A DNA stretch of 64,000 bases. It comes from Holothuria scabra (taxonomy: Eukaryota; Echinodermata; Holothuroidea; Aspidochirotida; Holothuriidae). Under the pieces are notes generated by a model that saw nothing but the letters and a program-made list of their open reading frames with translations, made no database searches and was not told the origin of the DNA. Positions 1 through 11,100 of this stretch are shown piece after piece (position 1 is the first letter of the stretch; the number at the start of each line of letters is the position of its first letter). The stretch lies in assembly GCA_037179385.1 (NCBI GenBank), contig CM074190.1:5470284-5534283 (forward strand). Direction: 5' to 3'. The translations under genes and the position numbers were made by a program.

Positions 1-680
1 TGGACAACCATTACCAATCCAACACGCACACCAGTCAAAGTAAAGGAAAACTTTTTCCTTGGCCAAGTTTATGCTGTGACTGACTCCACTGAAGCAGAGT
101 ATGAAATTGTGAAGGAGGTAGCTACAGAAGAGGATGCTACTCTAAAGAATGACAACCCTATTGGAGTACCTGGTGTTCATATTGACCATGAGAATTTGTC
201 TAATCAGCAGTTAAGTGAAGTTAACCATCTCTTATGCTCTTTCTCAGATGTATTTAGTGACACTCCTGGAAGAACTGACTTGGTTCGTCACAAGATCCGT
301 ACCGGAGATATGCAACCAATTAGACAAAGGGCATACCGAACTTCTCCAAAGATGAAGGCTGAAGTTCAAAAACAGGTGGAAAAGCTTCTAAAAGATGACG
401 TCATTGAATCCAGCTCCAGTCCATGGGCATCTCCCATAGTAATGGTAAGGGAAAAGAATGGAACATATCGTTTTTGTGTCGATTACAGAAAACTAAATGC
501 AGAAACTATTCGAGATTCCCACCCCTTCCAAGAACAGACGACACCCTTGATGCCCTTGCTGGATCCCTTTACTTTACCACCATTGATCTCACAAGTGGAT
601 ACTGGCAGATTCAGATGGACGAGGTGGACAAGGAAAAGACGGCTTTTACCACATGTTTTGGGCTCTAACACTTCAAGGTC
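1..680 (+). pseudogene. Gypsy pol, protease tail and N-terminal reverse transcriptase, broken
   Basis: The frame is open from the first base of the window, so it continues upstream. The text reads as the Gypsy linker and RT fingers, including PIRQRAYRTSP, SSPWASPIVMVREKNG and FCVDYRKLNAETIRD. Near 520-528 the frame changes by one base, because the expected continuation (PRTDDTLDALAGS, then FTTIDLTSGYWQI with the first catalytic Asp) lies in the frame that includes 423-668. In that second frame a TAA at 669-671 interrupts the segment between FGL and FKVMPMG. Two independent lesions in 150 bases mean the polyprotein cannot be made as one chain. Confidence 0.85.
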
Positions 681-3146
681 ATGCCGATGGGGCTTTCCAA
701 CGCTCCGCCCACCTTTCAGCCGCTGATGGAATTGGTTTTAAAAAGGCTACATTGGACGACATGCCTCGTTCACCTCGATGACATAATCGTTATAGGTAAG
801 GATTTTACAGAACATTACAAGAACGTCACGGAAGTACTAACACGATTAAGAAAAGCTGGACTCACTGTCAAGCCAGAAAAATGTCATCTCTTTCAGCGGG
901 AAGTCCAATATCTTGGACACATTGTTAACGGCGAAGGAGTATCTCCAGATCCAGAAAATTGCAGAAAGGTAAAAGAGCATCCAATCCCCCGAACAGTAGG
1001 AGAGGTGCGTTCTTTCCTCGGTTTGGCGACGTATTACAGGAAATTCACAAAGAACTTTGCTGAAATAGCGTCACCACTCCACGAGCTTACGAGAAAAGAT
1101 GCTGTTTTTGAATGGACTTCTGCATGTCAACTTGCATTCGATACCTTAAAACTGAATCTAACTTCTTCCCCTCTTCTTGGTTTTCCAGATTTCAGTCAAC
1201 CATTTGTTCTGCATACAGACGCATCTTCGTCGGCTACAGGAGCTGTCCGCAGCCAGCATCGTGATGGCAAGGATGTCGTAATTGCCTACGAAAGACACAT
1301 GTTTACCCGAACAGAAAGGAACTGGTCGACGTACGATAAGGAGCTTTTTGTGATTGTTTGGGCTGTCCGACACTTTCGACACTATCTTGCAACCACCAGG
1401 TTTGTAATTTTTACAGATCACAAACCCCTTGTAGGCTTACGTAAGATTCCAATTCAAAATGATCCTACTGGTCGTAGAGCAAGATGGGCATTGGAGTTAG
1501 ATTTGTACGAATGGGAAGTAAAATACCGCCCAGGTAAACAGAATGGTAACGCAGATGCTCTTTCCAGAATACCAGACGTTAACACGACACTACCATCTTC
1601 AGGTAAAAGTGATGATAAAATCAATAACGTTAATGTGCCTTCTGTTCATATCGTGGTTCAGGAAAACGTTTTCAAAGTCCAAGAAAGTACAACGACTTTA
1701 CCGAACACACCTGCTATCAACACACAGTTGAATAGCAAACCAGATGAAGACAATGAAAATACGAATCGGACAAGTACCACCCCCGAAATGCTATCGTTTA
1801 CCGGTGAACCGGATATTTTAAGGGCACGTGAACGAGCTGACAAAAACTTGGGTCAGGTGATTCAATGGTGCCTCAATAACAGAAGACCACAAAGAGGAGA
1901 CATATTTGGTACAGACAGGTCCTTACAGAAGCTTTGGTGGGAGTATCCTAAATTAACCCTCGTGGATGGGATACTATATCGACGTCTTTTACTACCTGGA
2001 AGAAGTTGTTTACAGACGGTAATTCCACATGAAATGATCCCCGAGACTCTCCACTTACTCCATGGTAATGGCTATTCTGGTCACCTAGGATACGAGAAGA
2101 CTTTAGAGAAAGCACGCACATGCTGCTACTGGCCTTTCATGCAAAAAGATGTTAGAGAATATTGTCTGCATTGTGCGGCATGTAACCTCCGGAGACAACC
2201 AACCCCAAGAACCAAGGCACCGCTACAGAATATCGTCGTCAGTCGACCAATGCAAATAGTTTGTGCTGATATCACAGAATTACCAGTGACACCAAGAGGA
2301 AATAGATACATCCTCGTGGTAATGGATCATTTCTCCAAATATGCAAATCTTTATCCGATGACTGATCAAAAAGCAACGACAGTGGCAAAATATTTGTTCG
2401 AGGAATACATCAAACAACATGGTATTCCGAAGCAAATCCATACAGACCAAGGCCGTCAATTTGAAGCAGATCTCGTACAAATGTTATGCAAATCCCTAGG
2501 TGTTACAAAAACCAGAACAACACCATATCATCCGCAATCCGACGGACTAATCGAAAGGTTCAACAGAACTTTAAAAGATCAACTGGCAAAGTTCATGGCA
2601 GAAAAAGGTGGATCCTGGGATGAGTACCTGGGACAGGTCGAGTTTGCTTACAATACGGCCCAACATTCAGCTACAGGAATTAGTCCTTTTTTCATTTTAC
2701 ATGGCAGACACCCTAGGATACCAGTGTCCCTCATGTTATCAGCTCCATCACCCCACGGAACCGCAACTCCGGGTACTCCTGCAGAATACTGTGCAAATTT
2801 GCAGGATAGGTTACGCAGTGCATTTAATCAAGTAATAGAGGACAGTGAAAAATCTCGAACTAAGCAGAAGTACTACTATGATATCAAACAGGCATTCGAA
2901 TCGTTTAAAACAAACGACTTAGTCATGCTTGATAATGCGGCGGAAAAGAGGTCAAAATTGGCAGTAAGATCGACTGGTCCGTTTCGTGTATTGAGACCAA
3001 TACCGAATGCAAGGAAAGACATCCTCACTTATGAAATACAAAATGTTTACGATACACGCAAGTCGTTGGTCGTACATCACAACCGACTAAAGAAGTGCCC
3101 TCCTGGTATTTTAGGCCAATCCATGCCGTCCTTCCCTCACCACTAA
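681..3146 (+). CDS. Gypsy pol, C-terminal reverse transcriptase, RNase H and integrase
   Basis: This 821-residue open frame begins at the MPMGLSNAP segment of RT. The RT catalytic pair is at residues 33-34 in HLDDII, where Gypsy elements usually have YLDD, so a Tyr-to-His change sits next to the active site. RNase H follows, with LHTDAS (about residue 177), YDKEL (about 217) and TDHKPL (about 246). Integrase has an HHCC finger (HGN, GHLG, CLHCAAC at about 460-500), then the D,D-35-E residues in ADITEL, HTDQG and LIERFN (about 530, 588, 625). A GPF motif (STGPFRV) is near 765. The first Met is internal to RT and is probably not a true start; the frame is open because the stop at 669-671 lies upstream. 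Confidence 0.85.
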   Translation: MPMGLSNAPPTFQPLMELVLKRLHWTTCLVHLDDIIVIGKDFTEHYKNVTEVLTRLRKAGLTVKPEKCHLFQREVQYLGHIVNGEGVSPDPENCRKVKEHPIPRTVGEVRSFLGLATYYRKFTKNFAEIASPLHELTRKDAVFEWTSACQLAFDTLKLNLTSSPLLGFPDFSQPFVLHTDASSSATGAVRSQHRDGKDVVIAYERHMFTRTERNWSTYDKELFVIVWAVRHFRHYLATTRFVIFTDHKPLVGLRKIPIQNDPTGRRARWALELDLYEWEVKYRPGKQNGNADALSRIPDVNTTLPSSGKSDDKINNVNVPSVHIVVQENVFKVQESTTTLPNTPAINTQLNSKPDEDNENTNRTSTTPEMLSFTGEPDILRARERADKNLGQVIQWCLNNRRPQRGDIFGTDRSLQKLWWEYPKLTLVDGILYRRLLLPGRSCLQTVIPHEMIPETLHLLHGNGYSGHLGYEKTLEKARTCCYWPFMQKDVREYCLHCAACNLRRQPTPRTKAPLQNIVVSRPMQIVCADITELPVTPRGNRYILVVMDHFSKYANLYPMTDQKATTVAKYLFEEYIKQHGIPKQIHTDQGRQFEADLVQMLCKSLGVTKTRTTPYHPQSDGLIERFNRTLKDQLAKFMAEKGGSWDEYLGQVEFAYNTAQHSATGISPFFILHGRHPRIPVSLMLSAPSPHGTATPGTPAEYCANLQDRLRSAFNQVIEDSEKSRTKQKYYYDIKQAFESFKTNDLVMLDNAAEKRSKLAVRSTGPFRVLRPIPNARKDILTYEIQNVYDTRKSLVVHHNRLKKCPPGILGQSMPSFPHH

Positions 3147-3833
3147 ATGGGAAAACCCCAGTCTTTTGTCCCATAGTTCAATGTCCAGTAAAGAAGTACA
3201 AACAGATTTCCCAATAAATGACAGCAGGAGAATTGACACAAATGGTACACAAGTAAGGTCAAGGTCGGGACGTATGGTGAAAAGCATAGACCGTTACGGT
3301 TAATGGGAGTATGATTGATTGGCGTTATGAACAATTTCTAAAATGCATACATGTCAAAAATACAACTGATTCTTTTTTTTTCTCAGGAAGGTAGAGAACA
3401 ATTTTAGAGGAAAATGTGGAAAGATCCATTATCAATTTACAATCATCTTGCTTAAAATACTAATCATAATCTGGATGAGCTATTACAATCATACATATTT
3501 GTAAAGAATGCATGTTACACATTACTGAAATAATAACAAACTTATTGATGTATGATCATGTACCATTTAAAATGTCTGGAAGGAAACAATCTTATATGAA
3601 AGAATATAACTGGATATATGAATATATTTTTGTACCATTTTTAGCATGAAAGCAAAATCCCCTTCTTTTTTTTTTTGTACAAGTTGGTAGAAGATTTTGG
3701 GAACAGTTTTTGAATGTATATATGTAGAGTTAATGTTATGTTTTTTGTGTATGTTTTGCGTGGTTGTTTTCGGTTTAGGCTAACTATAAAAAAAAAAAAA
3801 ATTAGGACAATTTTAACAGAAAGGGGGGAGGTA

Positions 3834-4030
3834 TGTAAGAAATTGAATCACTGTTGTCATTAAATGTGCACCTGTTAATTTGCATAGCACTATCGTTGTG
3901 AACATTAGTCAAGCACAGTAGTAGAATAGATTGAGTCTGCAATCCGGCTGAGACACACCTAAACACGGTCTCACTCTCCTCTTTTACTTTCCTGTATTTT
4001 TCTAAGTTTTGCCGGCCCGCGCCTTTTACA
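3834..4030 (+). repeat. Presumed 3' LTR of the Gypsy element
   Basis: The repeat starts TGTAAG two bases after the purine tract and is taken to end at TTTTACA, so its ends form the short inverted pair TGTAA/TTACA expected of an LTR. That gives 197 bp, which is short but within what Gypsy elements show. The 5' LTR is outside the window, so the end cannot be confirmed by comparison and the target duplication cannot be checked. The next 400 bases (4031-4432) hold nothing I recognise. Confidence 0.4.
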
Positions 4031-4432
4031 ATAGGAATGTTTTGTGGTCTTAGCTGAAAGATTTGTGAAGTCATATGGACCTAAACGTGTGAAGCATCCT
4101 TTAGCAAAACCCAAAGTTGCAGACGGTTTGTGTCATCTCACCATGCGAGAATGAACTCCATCAAAAATCGATAGCAGCAACTTTTTGCCAAGATATAGCA
4201 CGCAGCATACAAGAACATCATTTCAATAGTACCTCATGTAGGATGGGAACTTGTGGATAAATACTATCATTCTGTGTGATTCATTGGGCCCCAGATGCCC
4301 GAGTCAACCCATCCCACTAGCGGTGATCTCACAAACGAAAACGAGGACAATCCAGTATAGGGTACTGTGACACCGAAGATAGTGACACAGAATGCACATT
4401 TGATGAGGAGGACGACTGAGATGCTTTGTAAC

Positions 4433-4981
4433 CAGTGGCCAGTGTCGTAGCTACAGGGAGGGCGACATGGGCGCAATATGCAGTTGCAAATGCAGTCGTG
4501 ATTTCTCATAAATCAGCTGGGTGGGCTTTACCTTATTCGGGAAGGACAATCACCAGATTATCAACTTACATTGGTACTTACGGTGCAAATTTCATGAAAT
4601 TTTCATTCATAAAATTCTACATTTCCCCAATGCAAGCTCTTGGCTTTTAAAATGTCATTGGAGATCCTAAAATTTGTAGGACATAGACAACATTGTGTAG
4701 CAACAACGGTCTTTGGGCGCCGTATAGTCACAAACTTGCCAGTAAGAAATACAGATTATTCGGTACTTCCTGAATTTGTCATATTTCCATACACAGGAAA
4801 CCCAGAATCCAACACGCTCGTCCCCTACAAGCTCCATATTTTCAAATATTTGTTGAAAGGGCAAAAATTTCGGCTACCTCTAGGCGAATAACGTCCCCAG
4901 AGAAATGATTTCCACATTTAAAGAAAAAAAATTGAGAAAATTTGGGTGTTTTTCCCGGAGAAATGCCTAGCTGCGCCACTG
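4433..4981. mobile_element. Old hAT-like nonautonomous element
   Basis: The left end reads CAGTGGCCAGTGTCGTAGCT and the right end reads CCTAGCTGCGCCACTG, whose complement is CAGTGGCGCAGCTAGG. These match the CAGTGGCGTAGC-type ends of a widespread animal hAT group and resemble the better preserved element at 33385-34953. The flanking octamers TTTGTAAC and ATTGTATC agree at six of eight positions, as expected of an aged 8-bp target duplication. No transposase frame is present in its 549 bp. The exact left end is uncertain because CAGTG occurs twice there. Confidence 0.5.
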
Positions 4982-5379
4982 ATTGTATCAGATCCTAAAA
5001 TAATAAGCATCGTTTCTACACAACCGATAACCGATTCTTTGCAAGAATACGGTACTATTTTATTTCACGTGTAAGTGAAATTGCTTTATATGATAGTAAA
5101 GATTTCGTTCTCTGTTTATTTGAAAAAAAAAATAAACACTGTAATGAGAAATAATGTATTTCCGCTCATTGTGTTTCAAGATGCACCAAACATTTAAAGA
5201 ATACATTGCACGATGATTGAAAATACCGTTTTCTGTTTGTTTGAAGAAAAAACTGTAATTTGGAATATTTTTCCGCTCGTAATGTTTTGCAAGATGCATT
5301 CATATTAAATAAAAATACGTTATACGATAAAGATATCGTTTCCTGTTGATGAAAACTGTATTCCTTTCATTTGGACCCA

Positions 5380-6560
5380 TCTTAAGCTATATGCCCATGA
5401 CCATCCTTTCTTAAATAATGTTTCTGTGTCAAGTGATGTGTGGCTTCGCTTGCTCTTTCTTGTACTGAACCGAATAATAAAACCGTTTTTGGTATGATTA
5501 ACATGCTTGCGAAATGGAACTAAAAATTACACCAAAGAAACTCTGTTACACTTGAACTCTTGTGACATTGCATATATGACAAACCCATATAGCTGTGCCC
5601 ATCACCTATGGTGCATTGAACGTGATGAAGTTCATAGCTGAGTGTGACCCAAATACTTGTCGCCAGGACCTATTGATCAGGTTCTTTTGAAACTTGAGAT
5701 GTGAGTGTGTGCAGTGTGTTAAATATCGGCGTTTTCCTGGAAAGCGTAATCGCCTACTGCGTAGGGCCATATGGTCCACTTGAGCCCATCTTAAGCTAGA
5801 ATGTCCAGGAACATCCCTTCTTAAGAAATATTTTTGTGTCAAGTGTTGTGTGGGGATAACAAAAAACATCAATTTCGGTTTTGTTCTCAAAAGTGTAAAT
5901 GAGACCCTATTTGGGCCCCTAGTTGGGCCCTCCTTATAGGACCATCTCCCCAGTCATTTCGATCTTAAGTATCATTTTGAAAAACCTTCGATGTAAGTGG
6001 ATCGATTCTAGAGTATTTAATACTGCCTTTATTGGGAAAAGTTTAAATGGGTCCATATTTGGGTTCCTTGTGGTCCATTTGGGCCCTTTTTAAGAGATAA
6101 TGCCCCGGAAAATCGTTTATTAAATTACATTTTTATGATCAGTGATGAGTGGAGGCAAAACGGTTTTAGTTTCAGGTTTATTTTCGAAAGTGTAATTGAG
6201 ACCCTTTTTGGGCCCATGGTTGGGACACTGTTATGGGACCATTTTCCCAATTATTTCGTTCTTAAGTATCATTTTTGGAAACCTGCAATGTAATTGAAAC
6301 GGTTGTTAGTAATATTGACTTTGTTCTGAAAAGTTTAATTGGGCACATTTGGGTCCTTTGTGTTCCATTTGGGCCCTTCTTAAACGATAATGCCCCGGAA
6401 AATCTTTTCTTAAGTTATATTTTTATAATCAGTGATGGGTGGAGACTAAACGGTATCAGTTTCAACTTTGTTCTCAAAAGAGTAATTGAGACCCTACTTG
6501 GGCCCTACTTTGAGCCATTCTGAAGTGGTGAATGCCCCGGATTTCGTTTTCTTAAGTGTT
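5380..6560. repeat. Divergent tandem repeat, unit about 290-410 bp
   Basis: A recognisable block recurs at about 5408, 5818, 6118 and 6407. It contains TTCTTAA, then an AT-rich stretch, then a version of GTGTCAAGTGATGTGTGG or ATCAGTGATGGGTGG. Each copy is preceded by a form of GGCCCATCTTAAGC or TTTGGGCCCTTCTTAA and followed by GTAATTGAGACCCT. A shortened copy ends the series near 6549. Copies differ substantially, so this is an old array. No coding potential was seen. Confidence 0.55.
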
Positions 6561-8074
6561 ATATTTCAATTTACTGGTTTTGGTCCTTGCAGTGTTTTTT
6601 AATTTTATTGATGTTCTAAAAAGTGTAATTGATTGTCATTTTGGGGGACTTTTAGGGTCCCACCTATTCTTGTGGGCCCGAATGCGAAACTTAAGAAATG
6701 GGTTTCTTTCTTTGTCACGGTATCCTAAATAGAATGGGACCTTCAAACCTTCGTTCCCGATAGTGTAAATGATTAGGGGGCTACTTCCCTAATTATTTTA
6801 CTTCCAAAGTTAGTACAAGGAGCGTCAAATTATACGTTGGGACACTCAATTTCTCAATTTTTTTCAAAAGGGGAAGGATTGTCTCTCCAAGGCCCGCTCA
6901 GTGATTTCAATTTTATTTTAGTTCTTAAAAAAAGGCAAATTTTGTAAAAGTCCAAATTTTACTTCAAGAGGTATCGTCTGTGGCACCGATTGCATGTAAG
7001 GACGCCCACCCTTTCAAGAATTCTCAGAAGGGAGGGCCCCATCCCTTACACTCCCTCCGCGACCAGCATAGACGTAAGAGACGGGGCAAAGGAGCACAAT
7101 ATTTTCGGGTGCGATGGGCAATAACTTGCCATTTACCATGCTAAAGATGTAAGGAGTAAAATCATTTGTAGTCGGGAGTTCGGGCAGTCGCACAGACACT
7201 TTCATCGATTCAGCGGATCTAGAATTTAGCAAAGAGTCACAATGAAGTAATATTCAAGTTCTTGGTACATTACTGTTTGTAAATGTGCATTTGTTTGTGC
7301 AGACAACAAATTAATAAATAAAAAGTAAAAAGAGGGCTCTTTTGCACCCTTTGTACAAAAATAGTGCTAAGGCAGGAGAGATATTCTGGCATAATAATGG
7401 TATTGTTGTGGTATTATTATCATTTAAAGAATGAAATTTTGAGTGTAATGTTACTGGAGGATCACTGTCACTTGCATTCCAGATCTTCTAGCTGTACCAC
7501 TGTGTTTAAAAAAAAAACGGTGTTCGAGGTTTTCTTATAGACTAACACTATAATAAGTAGATTTCACTATCAGAAAAGTTCTTGAAGGGTCCAGTTTAAG
7601 CAGGGAGTCTCTGGCAACTCCCTGGTTTGAGCTTGAAAAGGATGGACATTGGAATAAAGTAATGACAGGCTACCTTCGGACTGTTACATTTGTGTCCTGG
7701 TCGATCACGACGATTCAAAATTATACTTACCTTACCAAACGCTCCTTTCGTTTGACTTTGCTGCCAAAATAAACCAACAAATGTAGTTTTACATGGTTGG
7801 TTTCTAATACAGGTAATTGTAATACGAAGATGCTCTTGAATTCACCGTACTTTGAACCCTTGCTTGTGTTCCTTTTGCGACAAATTTTAATCTTTCACAG
7901 CATGGTTAAAAAGTACATCAAGTCACTTACTACTTTCTGGACCGTATGGTCCCGATGCCTGGCACCTAATTGTTCAATAATACAGTATTTTATGACCAGT
8001 TTTGTGCAGTCTTCCTTTCAGTTGAAACTCCATGAACTTAAAACCAAACAACATACCGTACTGTTTATGCCACA
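6561..8074. other. No gene recognised
   Basis: AT-rich sequence upstream of the protease signal-peptide exon. It presumably includes the promoter and 5' leader of that gene, but I see no convincing TATA box or other landmark that fixes a transcription start. The frames present lack recognisable domains. Confidence 0.4.
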
Positions 8075-8132
8075 ATGAATCAGTGGCAATTTTCAGTTTT
8101 TCTTCTATTAGTATTCTGCGCCCAAAGTGAAG
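8075..8132 (+). CDS. Protease exon 1, signal peptide
   Basis: The ATG has A at -3 (CCACAATGA), a favourable start context. The exon codes [19 protein letters not shown] plus the first base of a Glu codon and ends at a strong donor, GGTAAGA. Signal cleavage after AQS or nearby is likely, leaving only a few residues before the catalytic domain. It was found by looking for a secretory start in phase 1 upstream of exon 2. The 4.9-kb distance to exon 2 is the least certain part of the model. Confidence 0.7.
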
Positions 8133-11100
8133 GTAAGAATATAATTTCATATATTTTCATACAACATTCTTAGTTGGTAATTAAAGTTTTTCCTATGTAC
8201 ATGAAACATTGTAAACTACTCCCTTTAACAAATGAATAAATGAAGACAATGTCATTCTGATTAGCTCACCACTGTAGCTTCAAGAAATATATTGAGTTTT
8301 ATTAAGTTTACGTTATTATTTAATACATTGAACATGGTAATCTATCAGAGATTTAACAGAAAGACATTATTGTCAGGGACATTCATAGCCAAAACTTTTA
8401 AGCACTTTGATGAGAGTAGCTGAGTCTCGTAACTCTCGATATATATATATATATATTAACGAAAGTTGAAATTAGCAACACTGTTTTCACAATGCTTCCC
8501 TCGTGAAAACGTCGTTTTAAATAGCGTCATTAAATAATGTCAATACAAACACGTAGTCATTTACTCTTGCCCCTAAACTTTGAAATTGCAGATACAGTTT
8601 CAACTTCATCTTGCAAAGCTGCAGATGTCGTAATGTGCCACCACACATATTTCAATCAGTGAAATGTGGGATACAGTCGCTGAAGTGTGTCAATAATATT
8701 TTTAAGGACACTTTAGTAATTTATACTTAAGAAGCACATAAGTTTTATAGCTGTAATTGCTTAACATGACAGACCAATGACGTAAATGATTTGAGGGCCG
8801 TGAGGTTATTCAAGAGTTGGCCTTCAGTGGACGTATCGCTTCTTGGGGAAACAGTTTAACGGCTCTTTGCTTGCTAGAGAGTTGGGAGGACTTTAGAAAA
8901 AGTTGTTATAGCTGTAATTTCATAAAATAAGATGTACAGTCATGTCGACCTCCTGAAAAGTGCGTGCCTTAGAAAGATGTGGAACTTTTATAGCCCCTCC
9001 CCTTTTAAAATTTGGCACTGTCACTCCTGTAGCTTTCAGTGATGTTTCTCATATATGTCGTTCGATTACCCATCGCCGGTGTTTTTAAATTAATTTGAAA
9101 AACGTAACATATGTCTTGATAATAGTGACAATTTCCAAATAAATGTGCAACCAAGCCTCCGAAGGTGTCACAATTTCAACATTGTCTTACAACATTTTAA
9201 TATGTCTTGACCCTAACCCCAACGGGAGAAAAATAATTAACTATCTGAAACCGTTTCGACTTCACCTACCCACCCGCCCACCTTTTGTGGGTGGCCTGAG
9301 GGTAGTTAAAGGTAAAGGGCAATCCCTCAAAACTTATTTTGAAGAAAAACCTTTAAAACACAATATTCCACTGGTTTGTCTTCAAAGTATCTTTCATTAC
9401 ATTTTATGACTTAACTATTGAGTATTCAAAGTAATTCCAGCAGTAATTTCTAGAAAATTTCACAAGTTGAAGAGAAAAAACTTTTTCGTTCCAAACAGTA
9501 TACCAATTTTCCTAACCTTCTTAATCAAACCCCTGGTCCCACAATTGGCTGAAATTCATCCTCATCATGACACATATTGCTTCAAGGTGAGTATAAAATT
9601 TGCGTCGCGAATAATTAAAAGTATTCGTTGGGTTTATCCGTTGTATCAATCAATGATTGCATAGGTATGACTCATACGTATGGGCGCCCAAAAGGGCAAA
9701 AAAGACAAATGGCGAAATATTCATTTTAATTTCAAAAGTAAATTTTAAAAGAAAAAAATATTCTTAGTGAGAGATTTCAAAATAAAATAAGCAATGATCA
9801 CATTTAAAAAGCGAGCAATACGTATAACGTCCCCAAAACAAATTAAAAAACACTTAAAGTAGTTGTAATTAATCTTAAAATTAATAAATTACCGTTTTAT
9901 CCAAATGAAATATCATAGCCCCCAAATAAATAAAAAATGGAAACAAATAAAAAGAAATGAAATAAAAAAGCTAACAGAAACGCAATTATGTGTTTTTGTT
10001 TTATCTCGTGTTCTCATTTATCTGTTCTCATTTATCTGTTATTCATCTGTTATCTGTTTTTTTTTTTTTTTAATTTATTTGGGTTCCTTAATAGTTATTT
10101 ATAGGTGGCCAAAAGGGCAAAAAAGACAATTTGCGAAAAAGACAAACTCCGGAAAAGACGATTCATGAAAAATAATGATGGATTCAGAGCACCTTTCTCT
10201 ATAAATATGCTTGGTCAGCGCATTAGATATCCAAACCGCACAACCATTTAAAGCCACCGCGAAGACTTGCTTGCAGCCATACACTCCCTTTGTTGAGGAG
10301 AATGTAGCAAGGCAGTATGCACATCAGTGGGCAGTCTGAGTCGATCAGGGAGGTGTCATTAGCTATTAAAACCTCCATGGAGTGATAACGTTTTCTCTCG
10401 GCCACCAAAGCAATCAGTTAAGAGGTTGGGGAAGGGAATCATATGAAAGTGTGGGTCACTTTTCCACCATATCCTGTGGAAGGGGAAACGGCGGCGTCAG
10501 AATTTTCTTCACGGAGAGGGGGGATAAGTTTTGTGATCGTTGGCATGAGGGAGGGGTCTAAGGTGACGGGGATAAGTCGTTTTCCTGGGCAATAATTGCT
10601 GTGTATTCCATAATTTTTGGAAACGTGAGGTGTTTTTTGAAGAAACCCCCTCCCCTTCCACCTAGGATCCACGCCCAAGAATTAGCCCGCTTTGGATGGG
10701 TAGTTTGTCATGCATAAATTGGCGGACTGAGAATTAAGGTTCCTGTGAAGTCTCATGGTGCTCAAGAACACTGACCAGTTTTGTTTGATCCTTCCATATG
10801 GAACTAATGAGCGAACCGTTCGGTCCGTCGGCAAAATCTGTATCTGGAGCTCATGATTTCTGCCGGTAGCAAACCTTTATGAGATTCATAAGGGGCCCAA
10901 ATGGACCAACTCATATATGTCCGAATGACCCATATGGGATAGTTCAGGGTCCTTCGTGGCAACTACCACATTAGGGGCCAGATATATCCCACATGGACCT
11001 TATGGGCATATCTGCTGGCACGGAAAAAATGAGCCTCTTACAAATTTTGGTGGCAAGTTCATGTCATGGCTCCATACGATGGCGCATGCTAGGTCCCTAG

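Larger units (their letters stand above)
1..4030 (+). mobile_element. Ty3/Gypsy LTR retrotransposon, 5' end outside the window
   Basis: The window opens inside the pol gene, so gag, most of the protease and the 5' LTR lie upstream. The visible order is reverse transcriptase, RNase H, integrase with an HHCC zinc finger, and a GPF motif, which is the Ty3/Gypsy order. Pol stops at 3146. A noncoding stretch of about 690 nt follows, then a purine tract (AGAAAGGGGGGAGG, 3818-3831), then a presumed 3' LTR starting TGTAAG at 3834. The copy is inactive: the reverse transcriptase has a frameshift near position 525 and a stop at 669-671. No envelope-like frame is seen between pol and the LTR. Confidence 0.9.
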
